From NCBI RefSeq assembly GCF_021462225.1, contig NC_061812.1, positions 52,755,848-52,819,847 on the forward strand: a stretch of DNA of 64,000 bases, written 5' to 3'. Below the pieces are notes generated by a model, which did no database searches, was not told the origin of the DNA, and worked only from the letters and a program-made list of their open reading frames with translations. Of the stretch, positions 53,280 to 64,000 are shown piece after piece (positions within the stretch are counted from its first letter, which is position 1; each line of letters opens with the position of its first letter). The DNA comes from Girardinichthys multiradiatus. Lineage: Eukaryota; Chordata; Actinopteri; Cyprinodontiformes; Goodeidae. A program made the position numbers and the translations under genes.

Positions 53280-53879
53280 GTCAACAGTGAAAAGACCAGA
53301 GACTGGACGTAGCCTCCCAGGTGCTTCTTATAGATGCAGCAGCCAGGTAGGCTACACGTCACATACGTGACCGCCCAGTAATCTGTATAAGGAAGAGTTT
53401 GTCATGCACTGCAGAGGACTGCAGCAGATTCCATTCCAGCTGGTTGGTTGAAGTAATTTTTTTGTCTTTTCTGTCTGATGAAAGTCCGATGGTGTCTGTC
53501 AGTTATGTTGCTGGGTCTAATATGTTCGCTTTGAAACAGATGTAAACCATCTATATGTATATTTACACCTTGCATCCATGTGGTATTTTAGCTCTCATGT
53601 TAACTCCAGCTAGCTGCATTCCACCTATGAGCGACCCACTGTTTGTGTTTTCAGAGGTTTTACAAAGTTGGCAAGCGAGCAAAGCAGATTCAGACTATTA
53701 CTCAACACAATGTTTAATTGTCATGTTTGTATTAAAGCTGCAGTAGGGAGTTCTGAAAGTTTGAACTAGCACACCTTACAGGTCCCTCCCCCTTGCTTCC
53801 TGATATGCTACAGCCCTTCCTCCACAGCTCCTTCCCCATAGTGGAACCTACCGTTAACACACAGGCTAGTAAGCAGGGC
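53280..53879. other. No gene recognised
   Basis: No frame or repeat recognised. 53740-53870 (TTAAAGCTGCAGTAGGGAGTTCTGAAAG...) may be a short repeat of unknown class. Confidence 0.35.
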
Positions 53880-55994
53880 CACTGATGACGGTGGATAAAC
53901 CGTTTTCTGCACTGGTTCTGTTAGATCTCAGTGCTGCATCTGATCCAGTCGATCATAATATTCTCTTAGAAAGGCTGGAATATGCTGTAGGGATCAGGGG
54001 AACAGCGCTAGGCTGGTTTAAATCTTATCTGTCTGACAGATTCCAGTTTGTTCATGTAAATGATAAATCATCTTTAAACTCCAGGGTTACTTGTGGAGTA
54101 CCACAGGGTTCAGTGCTTGGGCCAATTCTCTTAACTATATACATGCCTTCAATAGGTCAAATTATTAGGCTGCATGAGATACTGTACATTTTCACTGTTA
54201 TGCTGATGATACTCAACCTTATTTATTTATAAATCCTTATGAGCCCAAACAGTTAGATAGACTACAACCATGTCTTGAAGACATAAAAACTTGGATGACT
54301 TAAAATATTTTGCTTCTAAATTCAGACAAGACAAAAGTTGTTGTCTTTGGACCAGAATCTTTGAAAAAGGAACTGTTTAGTCAGTCAATTAATGTGGATG
54401 GCATTAAACTGACCTCTTGCAATTAAGTAAAAAACCTTGGTGTTATTTTTGATCAGGACATGTCACTTAAATATTAAACAGGTTTTTAGGATTTCCTTCT
54501 TTCATCTCCGGAACATTGCCAAAATTAGAAATATCCTGTCCAGGAGTGATGCTGAAAAACTAGTCCATGCATTTGTTACTTCAAGGCTGGACTATTGTAA
54601 TTCTTTACTATCAGGATGTCCACAAAATGCAGTTAAAAGCCTTCAGCTGATTCAAAATGCTGCAGCAAGAGTTCTGATGAAAATTAAAAAGAGAGATCTT
54701 ATTTCTCCTATTTTAGCTTCCCTTCATTGGCTCCCTGTTAAATCCAGAATAGAATTTAAAATTCTCCTCCTCACATATAAAGCCCTTAATGATCTAGCTC
54801 CATCATACATCAGAGATCTGATTGGTCCATATGTTCCTAACAGAGCACTTTGTTCTCAGACTGCAGGTTTACTGGTGGTTCCTAGAGTCTCTAGAAGTAG
54901 AATGGGAGGCAGATCCTTTAGTTATCAGGCTCCTCTCCTGTGGAACCAGCTCCCAGTTTTAGTCCGTGAGGCAGACACCCTGTCTACTTTTAAGGCTAGG
55001 CTTAAAACTTTCCTTTTTGATAAAGCTTAGAGTTAGAGTGGCTTAGTTTATCCTGAACTATCTCTGTAGTTATGCTGCTATAGGCTTAGGCTGCTGGAGG
55101 ACATAATGACCTATTTCACCCTCTTTGCTACATTCTGATACTACTCTCCAATGTTGCGTTGTTTACTGTTATTTCAGCATTTAACTCTATGTTCTCTTTG
55201 TTTTTTTCTCTTTCTAGAAGCTACATCCGACCTGGTTCTGTGTTTTTAGCTGTAGCACCTTCCTGGAGAGGGACATCGGCTGAGCTGCTGCTGCCAACAA
55301 CTTAAGCTCACTTTATACAGATGATGCACTTGGCCCTGTGTTTCAGTGTTTAACCCTGCCTCTCTTAGACATGGCTACTGACTGAGCTTCTACTGTAACT
55401 AACTGTATGTGCTCTCTTTCAGACTCTAACCTTGGAAACTGGTTCAGAGTTCATCTGCTTAGTTGTCTTTCTCTCCAAGATGAAGACTCTAAAGGAGCTA
55501 CAACCATTAACGTTTCACTTTTCTTTCCTATATAAAGTACTACTGGATCAGTGGTTTTGTGTTCTTTTTGTGTCTTTGCTCTGTTCTCTCAAACCCCCAC
55601 TCGGTTGTGGCAGATGGCCACTGCCTGGTTCTGATGGAGGTTTTATCGGAGTTTTCCTCTCCACTGTCGCTACATGCATGCTCAGTATGAGCGATTGCTG
55701 CAAAGTCAACACCAGTGACTGTCCACTGTCTCTACATGCTCATCCAGTAGGAGTGAATGCTGCAAGTCACTGACTGGATGCAATCTGCTGGGTTTCCTTA
55801 GATAGAAACTCTTAACCAATTTGAATAACAAACCGAATCTGACTGAACTGTTTGATAGTAAGGATTAATTGGAATATATGTACCTGACTTGAAATCTGTA
55901 TGATTCATTTGAACTGACTTTGTAAAGTGCCTTGAGACGACATGTGTCATGAATTGTCGCCATATAAATAAAACTGAATTGAACTGAATAAACA
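53880..55994 (+). mobile_element. CR1/Rex-type LINE, 3' part
   Basis: Covers the second half of reverse transcriptase and a 960-base 3' region ending in ACTTTGTAAAGTGCCTTGAGACGAC ... ATAAATAAAACTGAATTGAACTGAA. The tail of short TGAATTGAACTGAA repeats is the usual terminus. 5'-truncated at 53880. Confidence 0.85.
53885..55030 (+). pseudogene. CR1/Rex-type reverse transcriptase fragment
   Basis: 53885-54232 encodes ALVLLDLSAASDPVDHNILL, with the first catalytic Asp, and VTCGVPQGSVLGPILLTIYM. A frameshift lies near 54180, where the YADD-like block falls (YADDTQ-type words are readable in another frame at about 54200). 54437-55030 encodes the C-terminal part: RNILSRSDAEKLVHAFVTSR, LDYCNSLLSGCP, QLIQNAAARVL, LASLHWLPV and a final FKARLKTFLFDKA. 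A stop at 54300 and other changes make it non-coding. Confidence 0.85.
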
Positions 55995-56337
55995 TAGGCA
56001 CACTAACTGGTAGTGATGAAATATCAACAATATGCTTTTTATTGATTATGGTCTGCCCATAATTTGATTAGAAACTTGATCCTCAAATCATCAGCACAGC
56101 ATTAGCTTAGCTGCAGCACGCAGGCAATGTTGCAGGGGGGTTGTGTGAGCAGTGTGTACACAAGGTTGATTGACACTGCTAAGAGCTTCCTCCTGGCTCT
56201 AATTGGTTGTTTCAGACCGGGAGGATTTCTGCAAATGGCCGTTGGACAATTGGGAGGAGCCAGAGGAGCTTGATGTTTTCACAGATAATCTGTCTCATAT
56301 TATACTGTCATGACATAGTGACACTTTTAACAAATGT
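55995..56337. other. No gene recognised
   Basis: Spacer between LINE and SINE; ends with the left copy of the SINE target duplication (56323-56337). Confidence 0.5.
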
Positions 56338-56685
56338 CAGTCAGTCATTTTCTACCGCTTATTCCATAGTGGGTCACAGGGGAGCTGGTGCCTATCTCCA
56401 GCAGTCTACGGGCAAGAGGCAGGATACACCCTGGACAGGTCGCCAGTCCATCACAGGGCAACACACAAACAACCATACACACACCTAAGGGCAATTTAGA
56501 GTGACCAATTAACCTAACTGGCATGTCTTTGGACTGTGGGAGGAAGCTGGAGTACCTGGTGAGAACCCACGCATGCATGGGGAGAACATGCAAACTCCAT
56601 GCAGAAAGACCCCCGGCTGGGAATCAAACCCAGGACCTTCTTGCTGCAAGGCAACAGTGCTACCAACTGCGCCACCGTGCAGCCC
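56338..56685 (-). mobile_element. tRNA-derived SINE with perfect target duplication
   Basis: Same family as 28434 and 30293. Target duplication ACTTTTAACAAATGT, 15 bases, at 56323-56337 and 56686-56700, without mismatch. The tRNA-like head (GCGCAGTTGGTAGCACTG on the minus strand) is at the right. Confidence 0.95.
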
Positions 56686-56700
56686 ACTTTTAACAAATGT

Positions 56701-58784
56701 TTAAAAATAAATATGAAACACAGTTAGAAAACAGACAAAAGTGTAACAGTTTGCTTGTACAATGAAGAATAATAATGGCTTGCAAGAGCTTAAATCTTCA
56801 GACTGGAATCTGCTGGAGTTCTATGAGTGAGAGAGCATATAGTCAGGTTATTATTAGGTTGAATTATTTTTGGGTGATTGTTTCAGTTGCTTACAGGATG
56901 ATCTAGAAATGGCTAGCTGGAGGAGGCGCTGAGGTTCTGGACAGTCAAATGTAACAGTACACACACCTTCTACTATTACCACTTTTGTCACATCAGTCAA
57001 TAAAGGTTTTGGGGATCAACAGTATGTTTTTCCAAAAGTGAGATGGACCTTTGTGTTCTTTTTTTCTGCAGTGGGTTTTACCTTTGAATTCTCTCAATTT
57101 TCATTTTTGTTCAATCATGAAAACTGAACTCAACTGTGGCAAGTCAGGCTTAGCTTGCTTTAGATGTTGTCCCACATTCTTTGTGATCTCCTGGATGAGT
57201 TGTCAGTGCACTCTTGGAGTAATTTTAGTAGGCAAGCAGGTCCTAAAAAGGTTCACCATTCATGGCCACCAAGGGTGTCATAACCAGTTGTTAGGTTTTG
57301 AGAGAAACATTTTTTTCTTATGGAGCAAGATTAGTTTGGACAGCTTTTTTCTTCAATAAATGAAGTCATCTTTTAAAAACTGCATTTCATATTTACTTAT
57401 ATTTTCTTTGTCTGATATTCAGTTTTTTAATGTGTTCTTATTAGGTTTGGCTAAAAGCAAAAGCATTTATACAGCACCTCAGTTAGTATTCAAAATATCA
57501 CTTTTGCACCCACAGTATGGCACTTTCAGTGCTGCTGAGTTTTGCTCGACACCTCTTTGGTTCAGCGGCACGTTCTGCACACTCTGAAAGCATGTACAGG
57601 CCTCTGATCTTGTCAAATTGACTTGTATGAGGTGAACGAACGCATGACTTGTGAAGGAGTGTTACAAGTTTATGGCGGAGGTATTGTCTGAAAGGGACTA
57701 ACAATAGTGGTAAAAAAGGCCAAGTTATAGGATTTCCAGTAGAATATTGCCAAAAGCAGTTGTCCTAACCTTGATACTCAAATGTATGCATGTTTAGATG
57801 TTTCTTTGTTATCACACACCTAATTAAAAAAAAAAAAGTTAATTTCCACCAATCATTTCAGTCAGGTAGGCGGGAGCAAGAGATACTGATTCGAGTTTGA
57901 GACTCCGACTCGAGCGGCACCTAAGGCACAAAAATTCAGACCCGACCTAGACTTGTGCTCTAAAAACATGAGACTTGAGTCTTAGTACCAGTTTTGATGT
58001 CATGTATTTAAGAGTTAAAGGAAGCCGGTATGTGAGCTACAGACTGCAGACGCTGAGCATGTTTTACTGTGAAAGGATGAGCTTGATTAATTCCCAGTAA
58101 TGTTGGTGGATCATGGGCTGTTAATGGTTCATAACAATATCTTCGTGTTTGCTTCCAAATAATGACCACATTAATGTCTCTGCAAACGAACTCTGTTTTA
58201 ATTTACTTTGATCATTTAGGAAACAAAATAAATGTAACTTGCGTCCTACATTCTCTCATTGTTAAGCTAGCTGCAAGTATAATTCCACACAAAATTTTCA
58301 AAATAAACACACTTCCTGTTTAGTTCATTTTGAATTTAACATTAATTTATTTACTTTGTTTTGTACATTATGTGGTAATATATATATTTTTTGAATATTT
58401 TTCAGCTCAGATTGAGAAGAAGCAAACCCTCCAAACCATACTTATATAATATATAATAAAGTAGCTGACATCATGATAGACAAGAATAAACAAGTCTTAA
58501 ATTTGTCATCAAAAGAGAATAAAGCACTGTGTTTGACATTAATAAGTTTAAATCTCTTTCTATTATTATTATTCTTAGAGCATAAATGCCTATTTCTACT
58601 GCATTTCTAATGGTGTAAACATTATGTTTGATACATTTTCTAAATAATTTAAATCAGCCTTTAGCAGTTTTTGGGTAGTAAATTAAATGCTAACTGATTA
58701 AACTGGTAATGAAAATAAAAAGATAATAATCAAATGTTCATGTGGTAACTGAGATGAGAAAATGTTTAATTCAGTTGTTAGAGA
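56701..58784. other. No gene recognised
   Basis: AT-rich, with no frame showing a domain. 57830-57840 is an A-run. Confidence 0.45.
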
Positions 58785-59193
58785 CTAGAGGCTTGACTCC
58801 TGAATTAGGGCAATAGACTTAGGATTTGACTTGGACTTGACCCTCAAAGACTTGAGACTTGACTTAAACTTGTAAAATATGACTTGTGAACAACTCTGGC
58901 TCGAGTCAACCAGTGTAAGGAACCACTGGCCTAAAGCATCACACTCCCAAAAAATATCATAAACTCCTTTAAAAGTGTAATCCTGTATCATGTCCTTCAT
59001 GAGGGACCTCTGGATCCTCTTCATTCCTGACCACACATCTCTTATATTGTTTAGCTGAAGCTGGGTCCTCCCTGTATGCTTCCTTCCTGCTCCTCAAGCT
59101 CCTCGATAATTCACTGTTTCCCTCCCCTAAAGGCTCTTTTTTCTTGTTTAGCACCTCCTTCATATCACTGGTAATCCAGGTATTAAGAAACAT
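58785..59193 (-). pseudogene. LINE linker fragment (L2-like)
   Basis: The minus-strand frame 59193-58969 reads NTWITSDMKEVLNKKKEPLG and then RKEAYREDPASAKQYKR. The next frame reads MWSGMKRIQRS. This is the segment between endonuclease and RT in L2-type LINEs (a WITxDxK ... LNxKKxAF block, then VWxGMKxI). Two phases are needed, so it is broken. Confidence 0.6.
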
Positions 59194-59529
59194 CTCATAA
59201 TGTTGCCCACGAAGACATTTGTATAGTTAGTCGCACACTTAGTTGTGGCTCTGATATCATCTCAATGTGGTTTATTAGTCTACAACTGTGATGTAGGGTT
59301 AGGCTAGAAAACAATAGGGGCATGGCGGTGACACAGGGATATAAAACATGAAACCCATTTATGGAGGCTTCAGTCTTCAATGCAGCCTATGAGCTGGTTT
59401 GACTCCTGGTCCAGGCAGGTTTGCTGCATGTCTTCTCTCTCTCTTCACCCCTTTCCTGTTAACTTACTAAAAAAATAAAGGTCACTAGTGCTGAAAAGAA
59501 TCTTTAAAAAAAAGGTTAGAAAACAATAT
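59194..59529. other. No gene recognised
   Basis: No frame or repeat recognised. Confidence 0.4.
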
Positions 59530-59866
59530 TACCAGCCTTGATACTGTTCAAGACATGGTTGCCCAGTTAAATTGATGGGCGAGGAGAGCATTAATCAGAG
59601 AAGCAACCAAGTGGTCCATTGTAACTCTGGAGGAGATACAGGTATCTGGTCAGACTGAACTTTTTTAGACTGCATACAAAATGTTAAATGTGGCAGACAA
59701 CTGAAAATGCCAATCACACTTGAAAATTATGTATCCTTTTCCTTCATACTGCCACAATCCACAATCATGCACTACTTTGTGATGTTCTATCATATAAAAT
59801 CCCAATGAAAAACAATGATGTAGAAAAACAATATAAACAGTATAAAACATTTAGCAAAGCACTGTA
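59530..59866 (+). mobile_element. Deletion derivative of the old Tc1-like family
   Basis: 59575-59642 (GGGCGAGGAGAGCATTAATCAGAGAAGCAACC ... CTCTGGAGGAGATACAGG) matches the relic at 35400-35470 in order. The sequence then jumps to an end-like region finishing AGCAAAGCACTGTA at 59866. The transposase core is deleted. Confidence 0.6.
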
Positions 59867-62561
59867 TTATATATTGTGCTTTGCACCCCAGACAGTTCAG
59901 TCTGAAATGGAAACATATTTCAGCTGTGCCATTTACCAATATAACTTTCTCCACACCTTTTAAAAAATCCTAATGCCAGTTTTTTTTTCCTGAAAACCTA
60001 TGCAGGGTTTGTGAATGGCATGTTTGTAAATCTGTTCCCTAAAATTACTTATTCATGTTTGAACTTTCTTTGGAGATAGAACGAGGAAATCTTGAATTGT
60101 TGCCATATAAGACACACAAAGTTCCAGAGCAATCACACGACAAGACAGTTTTATTTTCCTTGGGAGTCCAGGCACATTCCCTCTGTATGTGTGTGTGTGG
60201 TATCAGTGATCGTCCGTGACTCAGTACTGGCCTGAGCTTGCTGCTTGTAGATGGAAAATGGTGCCTTGTAATAATGAGAAAAATATGTCATGTGAACGTG
60301 AGAAAGATCTTGTAAAAATGGAAATTTTCTCTTGGCAACAATTTAAGGACGTTTTGTTGTTGTCATGGCTTCAGAAATGTTCTGCTAGATATTATCTACA
60401 AATTTGATGCTTGTAAATATCCAGAGGTAATGAGCCAACACGTTTAGGGGGAATTGTTCCCTGGGTAAGGTTTTTTTTGTTGTCAGTCAGCTTACCAACC
60501 CAACCAGACACACTTACAAATACGTGTTGGCTCCAGCATGTACAGGCAGCTGGGCTATCTGCAGAGGTTCTTCTGGCCGCTGGCCTGTCCTGGTTTCCCA
60601 CAGCTCTGTTTTTATGAGCGACTGGAAGCCATTATAGAGAGGAGGGTGCTGAATCGAGCCGAGTGGTCCCCTCTCAGCGATGACAGGCCTCTCAGACTGG
60701 GTCCCCTTCCCACACAGTGCAAATTAAATACAAATGGCCTCACTACTGTCACACCTATGTTTGCTATGTGCATAGTTAGTCATCTAATTTCACAGTGCAT
60801 TTACATATTCTGTCTATTTGCCCTAAAGTTAAATATGTACACCTTTCAACATTGTTCAATCCCCTTTCAATTTAGTTTCTCTATCCATTTACTTCTACTT
60901 ATCCAAAACCAAGTTGCCAAGGTTACAAGTCTAGGAGGGGAACCCTGACATACCCCTTCAGAGTGACACTCTGAAACTTTGCATGTTGGCATTTACTCAA
61001 TGTGTTACCAGGCTAGAAAGGTTCCTTCATTGAGTCCTAGATCCTTCCTCTTGCATCAGTGGATATGCCCCAGACACCTTTAAAGGAATGCCTACTCTGG
61101 ACGCCTTAAACATATGCCTGAAACACCTCTGATGACTCTTTTAGATACAGAAGAGCAACACCTACCACCTACTTATGACCAGAGGTGATGGCAGTAAAAT
61201 AGACTGGTAAATAAAGAGCATAATCTTCTGGGCCAGCTTTACTGTCACTCATGGACAAGAAACCGGGATGGCTCCACTTAAATCAAAAGCCTCTTTCGGA
61301 TCATAGTTCCACAAGAAATATGCATTATAGAACTTTCCATTACAGACTGCTTTGTCATTTCATACACTAGAAGTTGATCATGGGCAATGTGTGCTTTAAG
61401 AGCATGCAGCTGGGCTTACGAAACTAAAGGAGCAACGCTTACAACTTGCAAGATTCACCTGGGTATGGCAGAATTGTGCCATGATCATTATGCTGGCTGT
61501 TCAAATGTATTTAGTGTTTGAAATTAGTTGTGGACCTTCCTCAAAATGTTGTTATCCAGGTGCTGTTGATAACTTTATTTTCTTAAATCAGAATGACTCT
61601 GGAAGATCCTGTATATCTGCTCTTTGCGCACCAAAAAACGTGTGCTGCAGCTGTCATTGCTTTGTATCTTTAAACAACATCACACACTGACTGCCCCCCA
61701 AGGTGGATCAGGTGCATAATAGTGAGGGTATTTCAATAAGATTTTAGTCCAGACTTTGACTAGGTCAATCCAAAAGATTCTTTTTTTGAATCGATTTGGA
61801 GGTTGGCTTTGTGAAGTGGTTCAGAGTATTTACCTACTACCTAACTCAAGTGTAATTGAGCTTAAAGGCATAAATTGATAGCTTGACATTCTCCTCTAAG
61901 ATTATTTAATAAATTGCAGAAGACATGGTTCCATCAATTCAGAGCATTGGGACATTAAAAAACAAAATACAGGAAATAAAGAAAGGCTATGGATAAACCT
62001 TGGTGATTCGATCGGAAAGGAAGAGAAAGAAAAGAAATCAAAAGAAAAAAAATAGCATAATTTATCAAAAGAAACGAAATTGGTAAAAGGAGAGTAGATG
62101 TGCAAGAAATATAAAAAAAAAAGATGTGTGAGCAGTAAGTGGGAACTATACCAAAGCAAATGAGGAAGAAAGTGAAACAAAAGTGTAAGATAAGGAAGAA
62201 GTGAGGAAATAGAAAAGAAGACAAGTTATGTGGATCCAAAAATGAATAGAGAGACGATATGACAGAAAAAAGATGGTAGATAAAAGAACTGAAGGAGGAT
62301 CTAAGATCAGTGATGATAAGAGATTAGGATAGAGAACTTATGAGGGCAGAACAGCAGAGAAAAAACAAACGGAGAGAAATTTTGAAAGAATTAAAAGAAA
62401 AATTAAAAAGGAAGAGGGCTATCAGCATTGCACTCATTCAAATAAACTTCTTTACAGTTGTTGCCTTTGGTTGTCTTGCTATATTAACACACATTGAGGT
62501 GTTCCAGACCTCTCTAATATACCATCCTAAGAGGTACTGCATACACACCTACACACACATA
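59867..62561. other. No gene recognised; purine-rich tract
   Basis: No coding frame with a known domain. 61960-62420 is strongly purine-rich on the plus strand (A/G runs such as GGAAGAAAGTGAAACAAAAG), giving open frames of low complexity. Confidence 0.45.
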
Positions 62562-64000
62562 CAGGTCCTTCTCAAAATATTAGCATATTGTGATAAAGTT
62601 CATTATTTTCCATAATGTAATGATGAAAATTTAACATTCATATATTTTAGATTCATTGCACACTAACTGAAATATTTCAGGTCTTTTATTGTCTTAATAC
62701 GGATGATTTTGGCATACAGCTCATGAAAACCCAAAATTCCTATCTCACAAAATTAGCATATTTCATCCGACCAATAAAAGAAAAGTGTTTTTAATACAAA
62801 AAACGTCAACCTTCAAATAATCATGTACAGTTATGCACTCAATACTTGGTCGGAAATCCTTTTGCAGAAATGACTGCTTCAATGCGGCGTGGCATGGAGG
62901 CAATCAGCCTGTGGCACTGCTGAGGTCTTATGGAGGCCCAGGATGTTTCGATAGCGGCCTTTAGCTCATCCAGAGTGTTGGGTCTTGAGTCTCTCAACGT
63001 TCTCTTCACAATATCCCACAGATTCTCTATGGGGTTCAGGTCAGGAGAGTTGGCAGGCCAATTGAGCACAGTGATACCATGGTCAGTAAACCATTTACCA
63101 GTGGTTTTGGCACTGTGAGCAGGTGCCAGGTCGTGCTGAAAAATGAAATCTTCATCTCCATAAAGCTTTTCAGCAGATGGAAGCATGAAGTGCTCCAAAA
63201 TCTCCTGATAGCTAGCTGCATTGACCCTGCCCTTGATAAAACACAGTGGACCAACACCAGCAGCTGACACGGCACCCCAGACCATCACTGATTGTGGGTA
63301 CTTGACACTGGACTTCTGGCATTTTGGCATTTCCTTCTCCCCAGTCTTCCTCCAGACTCTGGCACCTTGATTTCCGAATGACATGCAGAATTTGCTTTCA
63401 TCCGAAAAAAGTACTTTGGACCACTGAGCAACAGTCCAGTGCTGCTTCTCTGTAGCCCAGGTCAGGCGCTTCTGCCGCTGTTTCTGGTTCAAAAGTGGCT
63501 TGACCTGGGGAATGTGGCACCTGTAGCCCATTTCCTGCACACGCCTGTGCACGGTGGCTCTGGATGTTTCTACTCCAGACTCAGTCCACTGCTTCCGCAG
63601 GTCCCCCAAGGTCTGGAATCGGCCCTTCTCCACAATCTTCCTCAGGGTCCAGTCACCTCTTCTCGTTGTGCAGCGTTTTCTGCCACACTTTTTCCTTCCC
63701 ACAGACTTCCCACTGAGGTGCCTTGATACAGCACTCTGGGAACAGCCTATTCGTTCAGAAATGTCTTTCTGTGTCTTACCCTCTTGCTTGAGGGTGTCAA
63801 TAGTGGCCTTCTGGACAGCAGTCAGGTCGGCAGTCTTACCCATGATTGGGGTTTTGAGTGATGAACCAGGCTGGGAGTTTTAAAGGCCTCAGGAATCTTT
63901 TGCAGGTGTTTAGAGTTAACTCGTTGATTCAGATGATTAGGTTCATAGCTCGTTTAGAGACCCTTTTAATGATATGCTAATTTTGTGAGATAGGAATTTT
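62562..64000 (-). mobile_element. Tc1/mariner transposon, second near-full copy (runs off the window)
   Basis: Begins after TA (62560-62561) with CAGGTCCTTCTCAAAATATT, and matches 33751 onward to the last base of the window with few differences. The right inverted repeat is cut by the window edge. Confidence 0.95.
62839..63843 (-). CDS. Tc1-family transposase, intact (second copy)
   Basis: A 334-residue transposase nearly the same as that at 34028. All three catalytic residues are present (SDESKF, FQHDLAPAHSA, LNPIENLW, DD34E), as are the helix-turn-helix region and the GRKKCGRKRC linker. It keeps the Gly that the other copy has changed to Val, so this copy may be closer to the active consensus. 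No stop or frameshift. Two such intact copies 29 kb apart imply recent activity of the family in this genome. Confidence 0.96.
   Translation of the reverse strand: MGKTADLTAVQKATIDTLKQEGKTQKDISERIGCSQSAVSRHLSGKSVGRKKCGRKRCTTRRGDWTLRKIVEKGRFQTLGDLRKQWTESGVETSRATVHRRVQEMGYRCHIPQVKPLLNQKQRQKRLTWATEKQHWTVAQWSKVLFSDESKFCMSFGNQGARVWRKTGEKEMPKCQKSSVKYPQSVMVWGAVSAAGVGPLCFIKGRVNAASYQEILEHFMLPSAEKLYGDEDFIFQHDLAPAHSAKTTGKWFTDHGITVLNWPANSPDLNPIENLWDIVKRTLRDSRPNTLDELKAAIETSWASIRPQQCHRLIASMPRRIEAVISAKGFPTKY

Noticed and set aside
61900..62420. Minus- and plus-strand frames of 90 codons
   Set aside because: Low-complexity purine tract; no domain, start context or neighbour support.
1..64000. Host protein-coding gene
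   Set aside because: No exon series with a recognisable host protein was found outside mobile elements. Short host exons could be missed without alignment.

Overview
The window looks like a repeat-dense stretch of a ray-finned fish (teleost) genome. The evidence is the mix of families: Tc1/mariner elements with inverted/direct-repeat ends, L2/CR1/Rex-type LINEs, DIRS tyrosine recombinase, hAT BED finger, a tRNA-derived SINE, and an endogenous Polinton/Maverick (adintovirus-type) element. The species cannot be told from sequence alone. No convincing host protein-coding gene, tRNA, rRNA or CRISPR array was found.

Layout. 1-8187 holds the end of a Tc1 element, a retroelement-like repeat with a Pro/Ala-rich gag-like frame, broken LINE reverse transcriptase, a decayed Tc1-like element and a Tc1 stub. 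About 8188 to 24.6 kb is the centrepiece: a nearly complete Polinton whose left end is cut by the Tc1 stub. Left-to-right genes are a predicted five-exon leader gene, protein-primed family B DNA polymerase (one in-frame stop), packaging ATPase, a small pX-like protein and a basic virion-type protein. Right-to-left genes are adenain-like protease, double-jelly-roll major capsid, a small basic minor virion protein, penton-like minor capsid, DDE integrase (frameshifted chromodomain) and two unrecognised accessory genes. The two gene sets converge on shared polyadenylation signals at 17.5 kb. A young L2-type LINE has inserted at 14.18-16.66 kb.

25.1-29.4 kb is a DNA transposon with long terminal inverted repeats. 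It carries remnants of an integrase-like DDE protein on one strand and of a HECT ubiquitin-ligase C-lobe on the other. 29.4-39 kb is nested decay: a LINE interrupted by a SINE, Tc1 fossils, a full-length Tc1 with an intact transposase, and a Harbinger-like element. 39-46 kb holds a hAT BED-finger remnant and mostly unrecognised DNA. 46.3-48.9 kb is a large palindrome made of two opposed LINE copies. 50.2-53.2 kb carries a DIRS recombinase fragment and a second copy of the gag-like repeat. 53.9-56 kb is a CR1/Rex-type LINE 3' half. 62.6 kb to the end is a second Tc1 copy with an intact transposase.

How the genes fit together: the Polinton has a replication set (polymerase, integrase) and a full virion set (major and minor capsid, protease, packaging ATPase, small basic virion proteins). 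It is therefore best read as an integrated virus-like element that has recently lost function through one stop codon, one frameshift, loss of its left end and a LINE insertion.
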